A stretch of DNA of 64,000 nt from positions 9,884,321-9,948,320 of the forward strand of contig JAVIAB010000024.1 of assembly GCA_032433765.1 (NCBI GenBank). The letters run 5' to 3'. Positions within the stretch are counted from its first letter, which is position 1; each line of letters starts with the position of its first letter. The position numbers and the translations under genes are program-made. The notes under the pieces were generated by a model. That model saw only the letters and a list, made by a program, of their open reading frames with translations, was not told the DNA's origin and ran no database searches. Positions 9,901 to 23,416 of the stretch are shown piece by piece. Origin of the DNA: Megaustenia siamemsis (Eukaryota > Mollusca > Gastropoda > Stylommatophora > Ariophantidae).

Positions 9901-12216
9901 ACCACTTTTGTTCTGTTTCTTGCCTACGTAAAGCTGTCACCATACCACTTTTGTTCTGTTTCTTGCCTACGTAAAGCTGTCACCATACCACTTTTCTTCT
10001 GTTTCTTGCCTACGTAAAGCTGTTACCATACCATTTTTGTTCTGTTTCTGGTCTACGTAAAGCTGTCACCATACCACTTTTGTTCTGTTTCTTGAATACG
10101 TAAAGCTGTCACCATACCACTTTTGTTCTGTTTCTTGCCTACGTAAAGCTGTCACCATACCACTTTTGTTCTGTTTCTTGTCTACGTAAAGCAGTTACCA
10201 TACCATTTTTGTTCTGTTTCTTGCCTACGTAAAGCTGTCACCATACCATTTTTGTTCTGTTTCTTGCCTACGTAAAGCAGTTACCATACCATTTTTGTTC
10301 TGTTTCTTGTCTACGTAAAGCAGTTACCATACCTTTTTTGTTCTGTTTCTTGTCTACATAAAGCAGTTACCATACCACTTTTGTTCTGTTTCTTGTTCTT
10401 GTCTACGTAAAGCAGTTACCATACCATTTTTGTTCTGTTTCTTGTCTACGTAAAGCTATCACCATACCACTTTTGTTCTGTTTCTTGTCTACGTAAAGCT
10501 GTCACGATACCATTTTTGTTCTGTTTCTTGCCTACGTAAAGCTGTCACCATACCACTTTTGTTCTGTTTCTTGCCTACGTAAAGCTGTCACCATACCACT
10601 TTTGTTCTGTTTCTTGCCTACGTAAAGCTGTCACCATACCACTTTTCTTCTGTTTCTTGCCTACGTAAAGCTGTTACCATACCATTTTTGTTCTGTTTCT
10701 TGCCTACGTAAAGCTGTCACCATACCACTTTTGTTCTGTTTCTTGCCTACGTAAAGCTGTCACCATACCACTTTTGTTCTGTTTCTTGCCTACGTAAAGC
10801 TGTCACCATACCACTTTTCTTCTGTTTCTTGCCTACGTAAAGCTGTTACCATACCATTTTTGTTCTGTTTCTGGTCTACGTAAAGCTGTCACCATACCAC
10901 TTTTGTTCTGTTTCTTGAATACGTAAAGCTGTCACCATACCACTTTTGTTCTGTTTCTTGCCTACGTAAAGCTGTCACCATACCACTTTTGTTCTGTTTC
11001 TTGCCTACGTAAAGCTGTCACCATACAACTTTTGTTCTGTTTCTTGTCTACGTAAAGCAGTTACCATACCACTTTTGTTCTGTTTCTTGCCTACGTAAAG
11101 CTGTCACCATACCACTTTTGTTCTGTTTCTTGCCTACGTAAAGCAGTCACCATACCATTTTTGTTCTGTTTCTTGCCTACGTAAAGCTGTCACCATACCA
11201 CTTTTGTTCTATTTCTTGCCTACGTAAAGCTGTCACCATACCACTTTTGTTCTGTTTCTTGCCTACGTAACGCTGTCACCATACCACCTTTGTTCTATTT
11301 CTTGCCTACGTAAAGCTGTCACCATACCACTTTTGTTCTTTTTCTTGCCTACGTAAAGCTGTCACCATACCACTTTTGTTCTGTTTCTTGCCTACGTAAA
11401 GCTGTCACCATACCATTTTTGTTCTGTTTCTTGTCTATGTAAAGCAGTTACCATACCACTTTTGTTCTGTTTCTTGCCTACGTAAAGCAGTTACCATACC
11501 ACTTTTGTTCTGTTTCTTGTCTATGTAAAGCAGTTACCATACCATTTTTGTTCTGTTTCTTGCCTACGTAAAGCAGTTACCATACCATTTTTGTTCTGTT
11601 TCTCGCCTACGTAAAGCAGTTACCATACCATTTTTGTTCTGTTTCTTGTCTACGTAAAGCAGTTACCATACCATTTTTGTTCTGTTTCTTGTCTACGTAA
11701 AGCTGTCACCATACCACTTTTGTTCTGTTTCTTGCCTACGTAAAGCAGTTACCATACCACTTTTGTTCTGTTTCTTGCCTACGTAAAGCAGTTACCATAC
11801 CACTTTTGTTCTGTTTCTTGTCTACGTAAAGCTGTCACCACCACTTTTGTTCTGTTTCTTGCCTACGTAAAGCAGTTACCATACCACTTTTGTTCTGTTT
11901 CTTGTCTACGTAAAGCTGTCACCACCATTTGTGTACTGTTTCTTGCCTATGTAAAGCAGTTACCATACCATTTTTGTTCTTTTTCTTGTCTACGTAAAGC
12001 TGTCACCATACCACTTTTGTTCTGTTTCTTGCCTACGTAAAGCAGTTACCATACCACTTTTGTTCTGTTTCTTGCCTACGTAAAGCAGTTACCATACCAC
12101 TTTTGTTCTGTTTCTTGTCTACGTAAAGCTGTCACCACCATTTGTGTTCTGTTTCTTGCCTATGTAAAGCAGTTACCATACCACGTTTGTTCTGTTTCTT
12201 GCCTACGTAAAGCTGT
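6930..12216 (+). repeat. 43-bp minisatellite, about 123 copies (5.3 kb)
   Basis: Units contain CCTACGTAAAGCTGTCACCA and ACCACTTTTGTTCTGTTTCT. Common variants are GTCACC/GTTACC, CACTTTT/CATTTTT and TGCC/TGTC. A six-base insertion (TTCTTG) marks rare units at about 7155, 9571 and 10394. Six marker variants recur exactly 823 bp apart (for example 9681/10504, 10048/10871, 10091/10914), meaning 19 units plus the insertion were recently duplicated. No frame stays open. The unit matches the sequence that follows the Penelope-like tail motif at 6.5 and 29.6 kb. Confidence 0.95.
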
Positions 12217-12334
12217 CACGTAAAGGGAGGAACCGTTTATTGTTCTCTTCTTTATTTCATTGTGTTTCTTTGTATCTGTTTCAGATAGCAGACAAGGATG
12301 CAACAGTAAGTAGTCTGCTATAGAATTGGGAACA

Positions 12335-12460
12335 TGTAACATTGTAATGTTAAGTTATAATATGACGTTGTAATGTTAAGCTATAATGTAACATTGTAAT
12401 GTTAATTTATAATGTAACGCCTTAATGTAAAGTTATAATGTAACGTTATAGTATTATGTC
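12335..12460. repeat. AT-rich short tandem repeat, about 5 units of 25-28 bp
   Basis: TGTAATGTTAAGYTATAATR recurs with drift. No coding potential. Confidence 0.75.
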
Positions 12461-12654
12461 ATAATAGTGTGATGTTCTGATGTTGAAGCATTCAATTAAC
12501 TAAAATTACACAAGAGACAAATTGTGTGTGTTATTTTTGCAGCCAAAAAATCCTAACACAACACCGTCCTGATATATTTATGCTTAAAGGAGTGATATCT
12601 AGAATGAGAGACGGACAGAGGTGTAGATAGATTTGAGGACATCGAGCATAATTT

Positions 12655-12870
12655 GAGGTAAATGTGAAAGAAAAGACTAAAACTGTGATCATAAACACAG
12701 AAAATACTCAAAACTTACAAATGGATTTACAAATTGAAGTAATAGACCTGGAAACAGTTTAGAACTACAATTACCTTGGACATACCAAAACCTGTGATGG
12801 AAAATGTACAACTAAATAAACAAAAGAATAGGAATGGCAAGAAATAATTTTAATGTCAATTTAAACTGTA
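12655..12870 (+). mobile_element. LINE-A1 reverse transcriptase fragment, decayed
   Basis: Plus-strand frames give VIINTENTQNLQ, IEVIDLETV, NYNYLGHT and DGKCTTK. These match IEGIDLWTVRNCNCLGHTIT in the longer LINE at 57.5-57.7 kb. Stops interrupt it and the catalytic core is absent. Confidence 0.75.
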
Positions 12871-13084
12871 ATTTGTACAACTTGTATCTAAAAGTTATAT
12901 AAGTTAAATAATTATATCTTATTTCAACTATAACAAGGCTATACTAGAAAATACGGTGGCTGGTTGTACACAGACATTGGATTTATTGAGCTGGAATATG
13001 TCTGTGTTCTGGTAAAATATTAGAGGAATTGTGGTCTCTATTGCCTCCACTGAAAATATCCGCCACTGATATTGCAGTGTCTTG
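12871..13084. other. Spacer, nothing recognised
   Basis: AT-rich sequence leading into the 26-bp array. Confidence 0.35.
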
Positions 13085-14219
13085 GAACACTCATCATTAA
13101 CACTGTATTAGAGCACTCATCACTAACACTGTATTAGAACACTCATCATTAACACTGTATTAGAACACTCATCACTAACACTGTACTAGAACACTCATCA
13201 CTAACACTATATTAGAGCACTCATCACTAACACTGTATTAGAACACTCATCATTAACACTGTATTAGAACACTCATCACTAACACTGTACTAGAACACTC
13301 ATCACTAACACTATATTAGAGCACTCATCACTAACAGTGTATTAGAACACTCATCACTAACACTGTATTAGAACACTCATCACTAACACTGTACTAGAAC
13401 ACTCATCACTAACACTGTATTAGAACACTCATCACTAACACTGTATTAGAACACTCATCACTAACAGTGTATTAGAACACTCATCACTAACACTGTATTA
13501 GAACACTCATCACTAACACTGTATTAGAACACTCATCACTAACACTGTATTAGAACACTCATCACTAACACTGTATTAGAACACTCATCACTAACACTGT
13601 ATTAGAACACTCATCACTAACACTGTATTAGAACACTCATCACTAACACTGTATTAGAACACTCATCACTAACAATGTATTAGAACACTCATCACTAACA
13701 CTGTATTAGAACACTCATCACTAACACTGTATTAGAACACTCATCACTAACACTGTATTAGAACACTCATCACTAACACTGTATTAGAACACTCATCACT
13801 AACACTATATTAGAGCACTCATCACTAACACTGTATTAGAACACTCATAATTAACACTGTATTAGAACACTCATCACTAACACTGTATTAGAACACTCAT
13901 CACTAACACTGTATTAGAACACTCATCACTAACACTGTATTAAAACACTCATAATTAACACTGTATTAGAACACTCATCACTAACAATGTATTAGAACAC
14001 TCATCACTAACACTGTATTAGAACACTCATCACTAACACTGTATTAAAACACTCATAATTAACACTATATTAAAGCACTCATCACTAACACTGTATTAAA
14101 ACACTCATAATTAACACTATATTAAAGCACTCATCACTAACACTATATTAAAACACTCATCACTAACACTGTATTAAAACACTCATAATTAACACTATAT
14201 TAAAACACTCATCACTAAC
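13085..14219. repeat. 26-bp minisatellite, about 44 copies
   Basis: Units read GAACACTCATCACTAACACT plus GTATTA. Left-end units differ mainly by CATTAAC and GAGCAC; right-end units by AAAACACTCATAATTAAC, so variants cluster at both ends and the middle is the most homogeneous, as expected for an array growing from the centre. Confidence 0.95.
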
Positions 14220-14733
14220 TCTGACTGCCTTGTTGAGACTAAGATGAGATTTAATTTAAAAAAACAACTGCTTCACGAAGATTATCAAAGAATTTAATGA
14301 CTGTAACAATAAACACATTCTCACAACCTGGATCTTTGAATCTCCAATTTGAGGATCCGAGGTAGAAAAATAAAACGGCAACTGAAATGAAAATGTTAAC
14401 TTGAGAGATGAATGTTCCAAACATCCATAGAAAGAGCAAGGAAATCTGAAGAGAAAAGAGAAATTAAAAAAAAAATATAGCATATGCTTTTACTGAATAA
14501 GTTAGCTTTATCAAGAGGTATAATTAACTTGAAAAGAAAATAATGAAAGGTTCTATAAAATGTAATATTTTATGTAATTATAAATATAATATATTTATTA
14601 TTATTTCTATAAAATGATAGAAATTAGACTTAGTGGATGACTTAGCTACGATACCATACGGCTTCCACCGAAGACATTAACTGAATCATCAACACAGAGA
14701 ACAGGGTACAGACCGGCAGTCAGAACATATTAA
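14220..14733. other. AT-rich spacer
   Basis: Small frames on the minus strand at 14251-14483 show no family resemblance. Nothing else seen. Confidence 0.35.
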
Positions 14734-15115
14734 TGGTTATGTGCTCTGGTTATGGTTAGTCGAAGGCCCCGGTATCACTGCAAACGGATTCCAATCCATA
14801 ATTGCTCAACCGCCCGTGACAGTGGAATCATCAGAATTAAAACTCATCTCATTGAAGGATCCAAACAAAGGAAAGGAAACGCAGCTGGACTGTCCTTCGT
14901 CATGCGATATCATCATTTATCGTAAACAATCGGAATATAGAAACACAATCTGGATGAAACACACAGCTCACGGTGTGCACAGAGCACATAACTCAGTAGC
15001 TCCGGCACCAAGCCTGACTTAGAATATGAGGAAACTGCAAAAAGGAACATTTTTTCGGACTGACCCTGAATGGTTACTGCCGCGTATCAGCCATATTGAC
15101 CGGAAGTTCTGGGTT
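14734..15115 (+). mobile_element. Repeat C copy 1, about 380 bp
   Basis: Dispersed element of unknown class. Shared blocks are GGTATCACTGCAAACGRATT, ATTGCTCAACCGCCCGTG, GTGGAATCATCMGAATTA, CATACGATATCATCATT, GCTCACGGTGTGCACAGAGC, GTAGCTCCGGCA and ATATGAGGAAACTGCAA. Six copies occur in the window on both strands. A 93-residue frame exists here but is not kept in the other copies, so coding is unlikely. Confidence 0.75.
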
Positions 15116-15321
15116 TGGGCTTTTTGATGAATATATCCTTAATGGGATTCTGGTGACAAGTCGGTAAAACCGCACAGATACATGAGTGGTCAGTTTAGTT
15201 TAGTAGACAACGACAGGAGTGTTTCAGAAATAACAGTGTAAGGACGGATGTCACAACCATGCTACTATTTTGTTTCGTCAGAACAACGGTTTACCAACCA
15301 AGGTAGGTACTATGGTATAAG

Positions 15322-16305
15322 AATGACGTGACCATCAAACTGGTCAATATTTATTGACGTGACCATCAAACTGGTCAATATTTATTGACGTGACCATCAA
15401 ACTGGTACAATATTTATTGACGTGACCATCAAACTGGTCAATATTTATTGACGTGACCATCAAACTGGTCAATATTTATTGACGTGACCATCAAACTGGT
15501 CAATATTTATTGACGTGACCATCAAACTGGTCAATATTTATTGACGTGACCATCAAACTGGTCAATATTTATTGACGTGACCATCAAACTGGTACAATAT
15601 TTAATGACGTGACCATCAAACTGGTACAATATTTAATGACGTGACCATCAAACTGGTACAATATTTAATGACGTGACCATCAAACTGGTACAATATTTAA
15701 TGACTTGACCATCAAACTGGTACAATATTTAATGACGTGACCATCAAACTGGTACAATATTTAATGACGTCACCATCAAACTGGTCAATATTTATTGACC
15801 AGGCCATCAAACTGGTACACTATTTAATGACGTGACCATCAAACTGGTACACTATTTAATGACGTCACCATCAAACTGGTACAATATTTAATGACGGCAC
15901 CATCAAACTGGTACAATATTTAATGACGTCACCATCAAACTGGTACACTATTTAATGACGTCACCATCAAACTAGTACACTATTTAATGACGTCACAATT
16001 AAACTGGTACAATATTTAATGAGGTGACCATCAAACTGGTACACTATTTAATGACGTCACCATCAAACTGGTACAATATTTAATGACGTCACCATCAAAC
16101 TGGTACAATATTTAATGACGTCACCATCACACTGGTACAATATTTAATGACGTCACCATCAAACTGGTACAATATTTAATGACGTCACCATAAAACTGTT
16201 ACACTATTTAATGACGTCACCATAAAACTGGTACACTATATATTGACGTCACCATCAAACTGGTACACTATTTAATGACGTCACCATCAAACTGGTGATG
16301 GTATT
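15322..16305. repeat. 31/32-bp minisatellite, about 31 copies, CRE-like palindromes in later units
   Basis: Units contain GACCATCAAACTGG then TCAATATTTATTGACGTGA (31 bp, left part) or TACAATATTTAATGACGT (32 bp, right part). From about 15767 onward most junctions read TGACGTCA, the perfect cAMP-response-element palindrome, about a dozen times. Left-side units read TGACGTGA instead. Confidence 0.95.
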
Positions 16306-16440
16306 TAATGCCATTTATGTTTCATCACGTGAGATGAACGAGTTATGCCCGCCTTTATCTGGAGTTGTTAAATGAATACATTAACGGGCTTTGAATGGAT
16401 TAGGCAAAACTTCAGACCATGAAATTCTGAAGTTCGCTGA

Positions 16441-16567
16441 CTTGTCACGATGCATTACGAAGACTATAACATGACGTGTCACGAAGACAATAACACGACG
16501 TATCACGAAGACTATAACACGACGTGTCACGAAGACAATAACACGACGTGTCACGAAGACAATAACA
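16441..16567. repeat. 24-30-bp minisatellite, about 5 copies
   Basis: GTGTCACGAAGACAATAACA repeated with small changes. A minus-strand frame over it (VIVFVTRR repeats) is a by-product of unit length. Confidence 0.85.
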
Positions 16568-16859
16568 AAATATATTGATGGTAACACATTAAAGATTGCC
16601 ACATTGAATTGTCGGTGACTAAGGAAGCGTTAGTATTTTTACTTAAAACAGTAATTTATTTTTTTTCTGCTTGGAGTAACGTCCCTTGTACTTTAATTGG
16701 TCGCTCTCGAATCTGTCATTAGAAAATGCCTGGATTAGATATAGGGTTAGGGTAGGGTATATCTACAACTAAACCAAATCCTAACACTAAACATTGTTGA
16801 AAAAAAAATAATTAAATTCATGAGAAAACTAGAAACAGTTGATAATCCAAGTCAGTGAG
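16568..16859. other. Spacer, nothing recognised
   Basis: AT-rich with a short TAGGGTTAGGGTAGGG-like string near 16743; two to three telomere-like hexamers only. Confidence 0.35.
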
Positions 16860-17110
16860 GAGGGTGGTTTAGTGATTTTCTTGTAAGTTGTCCTATTGTC
16901 CAAGATTCACATCCATATGTTAAGACTGGCTCTACATAACATTTAATAACTCTTTTTTTGTGTTTCTATTATCAAAACTGGATTGCACAGTATCTTCCTC
17001 ATTTTTTGAAAGCTGCTTTTTGCCTGAACCAGTCTGCATCTTAACTATGTTGTACATCTTCCGTCTGAGGTTAACAAAGTTCCCAAATATTTAAATTTAT
17101 TTGGATACAA
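16860..17110 (-). mobile_element. LINE reverse transcriptase C-terminal fragment, decayed
   Basis: Minus strand: NKFKYLGTLLTSDGRCTT followed, in shifting frames, by QAKSSFQKM, IETQKKSY and a CRASLNIWM-type segment. The order is that of LINE-A2 at 59.4-59.7 kb. The left boundary is approximate. Confidence 0.65.
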
Positions 17111-17157
17111 ATAATAATAAATAAATATTATTATATAGGGAACTTCCGAGGCGATAA

Positions 17158-17339
17158 TAGGGAATAATAGAACGAAGAAGTATGTGTTAGCACTCGGAAA
17201 TAATGACAAACAAACCATATATTGTTCTTTGTTTTTTTTCTGTTGTTGTACCATATATTGTTCTTTGTTTTTTTCTGCTGTTGTTTGTCTGTCATTATTT
17301 CCGAGTGCTAACACATACTTCTTCGTTCTATTATTCCCT
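17158..17339. repeat. Inverted repeat, arms of about 55 bp
   Basis: Arms at 17158-17214 and 17281-17339 (CGAAGAAGTATGTGTTAGCA against its complement) pair almost perfectly. The 66-bp loop holds a direct duplication of CCATATATTGTTCTTTG. The arm sequence TTAGCACTCGGAAATAATGA is related to segments near 61.49 and 62.44 kb, so this is likely a palindromic piece of a DNA transposon family. Confidence 0.8.
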
Positions 17340-18090
17340 TTAAATTCATTTAATTGTTTTAATATTGTTCCACTTGTCCTTATTTTATTTGTGGTGATTC
17401 ATTATTGTACTAAGAAATTACGACGGTGGTCTTCTGTCTGTTGATTTCCGTCGGGTTGTTTACGGTTGACTCCACTAGCCTTTGACTAAAAAGTCTCACC
17501 CACAAGGCAGTGGGGTTGTTTTACTTCAGGGCACCCTCCCTTAGCCTTTTACTCTCCCGAGCTTACCTGCAAGGCAGCCACAGGTTGTATTGTTTACCGC
17601 ATACAGTAGCAGGTAAAATTGTCCTACCTGACACAACATGTTATTATAATCTAATTTAGTTTATTGATTCACGCAATCAAATTACAGGCGTATGTTTTAT
17701 ACACATTCTTTTGACTTAATGTTTAATATTAAAGAAATAAAATACAGTTGATGATATTGAATATCAGTCGAAGAATTATTTTTAAAAGAAAATTCATTGA
17801 GATTTTAGTAAAAACCAACTCAGTCACAAGAAGAATGGGTCATCATTATCATTATTCTCTCTATTATTTTCTTTCTGTCACCCTTTTTCTTCCCCTCTTA
17901 CAGGTACCCTTGGTTGTATCTTTTAGTAGTTGGTATTCTCATTTCTCTCCCTTGTTACATTTTGTTTACAAGTTACTGCTATCGTGCATCGCCTTGCCGC
18001 CATCTTTTGTTCATTTGGGTCACTGATGTCCAGTATGGCCTACATGTATATCATGTGATCAGAAGATATTTTACGCCACTTCCAGGAATT
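17340..18090. other. Long spacer, nothing firmly recognised
   Basis: Frames at 17748-18189 are low complexity and match nothing known to me. Short similar phrases CAAGGCAG recur at about 17500 and 17572. Confidence 0.35.
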
Positions 18091-18320
18091 GGGAGCCGCG
18101 ATAGCTCAGTGGTTAGTGAACGGGACTATAAAGGACAAGAGGTAGGCTTCGATCCCAACCGACGGCTTCCGGGTTCACCCAGCCTTTAATGGGTACCGGA
18201 TTTTTTTCTGGGAAAGTAAAATGGCACGGGCGTAATACCGACCACATTACCGCAAAAATCATGTGCCGAAGGTTTGTAAAATGTATGGTCACTAACACCA
18301 TATTCCCTATACGCTACGTG
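18091..18320 (+). mobile_element. SINE-A copy 4, full length
   Basis: Starts GGGAGCCGCGATAGCTCAGT (A box) with a slightly altered B box GGCTTCGATCCC at about 18147; the body follows with TAATACCGACCACATTACC and CACTAACACCATATTCCCT. This is the clearest plus-strand copy of the family. Confidence 0.85.
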
Positions 18321-18544
18321 TTCATTTGCCTGTTTTTCTTCGTGTTGAACATGTAGCATACCGCGTTTGTGATTTGTTCTGTTTCTCATGATGGCCTTTA
18401 GCCGAAATGCTATATTGTCCTGTTTTCCGATTAGATCTGCCTTTAAAAATAATTAAACATTTGTTTTCCTGGTAAATAAAACAAAAATTAATAAAGGTTA
18501 TCTTCAAGCATTGCCTGGCGTGTGGGAATATGTTATCAGTGGCC

Positions 18545-18745
18545 ATATTTAGAGGCTGGGTGAACCTCGGAGCCTTGAAAAGTAAAGGTTCTTTCCACGC
18601 CTTGCTAAGCGTATGGGGAATATGGTTTCAGTGACCAATTTTTTATATTACTCTTTTTTATTGACGTGGTCGGAATAACGTCAGGCCGTCTTTACATCCA
18701 AGAAAAATCTATCGTACTCATTTTTAACGGCTGGGTGAACCGCGC
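18545..18745 (-). mobile_element. SINE-A copy 5, diverged
   Basis: On the minus strand the segments GGTTCACCCAGCC, GATTTTTCTTGGATGTAAA, TTCCGACCACGTC and TTCCCCATACGC are recognisable. Many substitutions; head poorly preserved. Confidence 0.55.
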
Positions 18746-19044
18746 AACCTAGTCTGTCGGAGGAAAATCCGTCACTGTTGGAAATCGAACACGGACACTT
18801 TTTAATATGGGATATGGGATATGCACTAACCAGTTTCTAGGTAGATGAATATAAACAACCACATAGAAAACGCGTATGATTACCAATGAATTGATGGGTT
18901 TATAGATGTTTATGTTGTCAAACACGTTTAATAAATTAAATTCGTACATCTACTTTAGCTTTCAAACTTGGGGACAGAAGTAAGTGTACTGTGGTCATGT
19001 AAATACAAGAGTCGGTATCGTATGTACTGAGAAACATTTGAATT
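18746..19044. other. Spacer, nothing recognised
   Basis: A B-box-like GAAATCGAACACGG near 18781 may be the eroded head of the preceding SINE. Nothing else seen. Confidence 0.3.
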
Positions 19045-20810
<1,766 letters not shown>

Positions 20811-21185
20811 ACATAATATTTCAATTGTCATAATACCAGTAAATTTGATAAAAATATGTCACGTGATAATTAACTCCGTATTTGCTGCTTCCGAAAATAG
20901 ACCTGTTGAAAGATTGGCTGAACAAAAAGAAAAGTTCCACACATGTCTCTGAATGAAGCAAGTTTTGAAGAAAAAAATGGAATACCATAAATAAGAAATA
21001 TACCAAACATGTACATATTGCAATATATTTTTTTCAGAGTGCTGTTAGATAACAAATAATAAACACAAAGCCAGGAAATATATTTGACGTATGACGCAAG
21101 CCGGAAAAAGCTGAAAGGAGTCCTGGTTGCCGACTCAAATTTTGTGTACAAGGAAATACACCATAATTGGCAACTGGAATGTACG
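20811..21185. other. AT-rich spacer
   Basis: Short frames without resemblance to known proteins. Confidence 0.35.
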
Positions 21186-21318
21186 CGCCTTTGAGAGTAT
21201 TACACAACAAGCCCTTTTTGGAATCCCCATGGAAAAAGACAAAGAAGAAAACCCAGAAATTGTTGGAGAAGACAGATAGAAGCAGCGATGAAGATACAGG
21301 GGAAGACATGGAATACAA
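21186..21318 (+). mobile_element. LINE-B 3' fragment, short
   Basis: GAGAGTATTACACAACAAGC then CCCATGGAAAAAGACAAAGA and TGGGGAAGACATGGAAT-like sequence match the C-terminal coding end of LINE-B (28.6-28.9 kb; ESIT, ALFWNPXGKRXRG, GKTWN). The match stops at about 21318, where the 54-bp array takes over. Confidence 0.75.
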
Positions 21319-23262
21319 GATGACACAGACGAGCTGAGCATGACTACATAGGATGTTGGGCTTCTTGTACAAGATGACACAGACGAGCTGATCATGACTA
21401 CACAGGATGTTGGATTTCTAGTACAAGATGACACAGACGAGCTGATCATGACTACATAGGATGTTGGGCTTCTTGTACAAGATGATACAGACGAGCTGAT
21501 CATGACTACATAGGATGTTGGATTTCTTGTACAAGATGACACAGACGAGCTGATCATGACTACATAGGATGTTGGATTTCTTGTACAAGATGACACAGAC
21601 GAGCTGATCATGACTACATAGGATGTTGGACTTCTTGTACAAAATGACACGGACGAGCTGATCATGACTACATAGGATGTTGGACTTCTTGTACAAGATG
21701 ACACAGACGAGCTGATCATGACTACATAGGATGTTGGACTTCTTGTACAAGATGACACAGACGAGCTGATCATGACTACATAGGATGTTGGATTTCTTGT
21801 ACAAGATGACACAGACGAGCTGATCATGACTACATAGGATGTTGGATTTCTTGTACAAGATGACACAGACGAGCTGATCATGACTACATAGGATGTTGGA
21901 TTTCTTGTACAAGATGACACAGACGAGCTGATCATGACTACATAGGATGTTGGATTTCTTGTACAAGATGACACGGACGAGCTGATCATGACTACATAGG
22001 ATGTTGGACTTCTTGTACAAAATGACACGGACGAGCTGATCATGACTACATAGGATGTTGGACTTCTTGTACAAGATGACACAGACGAGCTGATCATGAC
22101 TACATAGGATGTTGGATTTCTTGTACAAGATGACACAGACGAGCTGATCATGACTACATAGGATGTTGGATTTCTTGTACAAGATGATACAGACGAGCTG
22201 ATCATGACTACATAGGATGTTGGATTTCTTGTACAAGATGATACAGACGAGCTGATCATGACTACATAGGATGTTGGACTTCTTGTACAAGATGACACAG
22301 ACGAGCTGATCATGACTACATAGGATGCTGGATTTCTTGTACAAGATGATACAGTCGAGCTGATCATGACTACATAGGATGTTGGATTTCTTGTACAAGA
22401 TGATACAGACGAGCTGATCATGACTACATAGGATGTTGGATTTCTTGTACAAGATGACACAGACGAGCTGATCATGACTACATAGGATGCTGGACTTCTT
22501 GTACAAGATGACACAGACGAGCTAATCATGACTACATAGGATGTTGGATTTCATGTACAAGATGATACAGACGAGCTGATCATGACTACATAGGATGTTG
22601 GACTTCTTGTACAAGATGACACAGACGAGCTGATCATGACTACATAGGATGCTGGATTTCTTGTACAAGATGATACAGTCGAGCTGATCATGACTACATA
22701 GGATGTTGGATTTCTTGTACAAGATGATACAGACGAGCTGATCATGACTACATAGGATGTTGGATTTCTTGTACAAGATGACACAGACGAGCTGATCATG
22801 ACTACATAGGATGCTGGACTTCTTGTACAAGATGACACAGACGAGCTGATCATGACTACATAGGATGTTGGATTTCTTGTACAAGATGATACAGACGAGC
22901 TGATCATGACTACATAGGATGCTGGATTTCTTGTACAAGATGACACAGACGAGGTGAGCATGACTACAGAGGATGCTGGACTTCGTGTACAAGATGTCAC
23001 AGACGAGCTGATCATGACTACATAGGATGCTGGACTTCTTGTACAAGATGACACAGACGAGCTGATCATGACTACATAGGATGCTGGACTTCTTGTACAA
23101 GATGACACAGACGAGCTGATCATGACTACATAGGATGTTGGGCTTCTTGTACAAGATGACACAGACGAGCTGATCATGACTACATAGGATGCTGGACTTC
23201 TTGCACAAGATGACACAGACGAGCTGATCATGACTACAGAGGACGCTGGAATTCTTGTACAA
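21311..23262. repeat. 54-bp minisatellite, about 36 copies
   Basis: Units contain ACAAGATGACACAGACGAGC and TGATCATGACTACATAGGAT. Because 54 is divisible by three, two minus-strand frames stay open through most of the array and read as 18-residue repeats (CSHDQLVCVILYKKSN; SSSVSSCTRNPTSYVV). Shared rare variants recur at 378 bp (21642/22020) and 324 bp (about 22352/22676), i.e. 7- and 6-unit blocks were duplicated. No signal peptide, intron or promoter supports a protein. Confidence 0.95.
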
Positions 23263-23414
23263 AATTTAAAAAAGACCCATCACTTTATTTTCCACCCCCA
23301 TTTCTTTATCTTTCATGATTAATCGGTTCTGTCTTCTTCGAAACATTGACACGACTTTTTTTAAAGACAATTAAACTGTCTGATCAGTGCCGTCCAAAAA
23401 TATGAGCACATCAT
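23263..23414. other. Spacer next to the transposon end
   Basis: No feature seen. Confidence 0.3.
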
Positions 23415-23416
23415 TA

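Noticed and set aside
6930..12216. CRISPR-like array
   Set aside because: Units abut with no unique spacers, and the genome is animal-like; it is a minisatellite. The same applies to the other arrays.
14741..15022. 93-codon frame in Repeat C as a gene
   Set aside because: The other five copies do not keep the frame.
16740..16760. Telomere repeat
   Set aside because: Only two or three TAGGG-like hexamers in AT-rich sequence; too short.
21135..23262. Long minus-strand frames of 18-residue repeats (silk- or antigen-like appearance)
   Set aside because: They follow from a 54-bp unit; two different frames are open at once and no signal peptide or flanking coding sequence exists.
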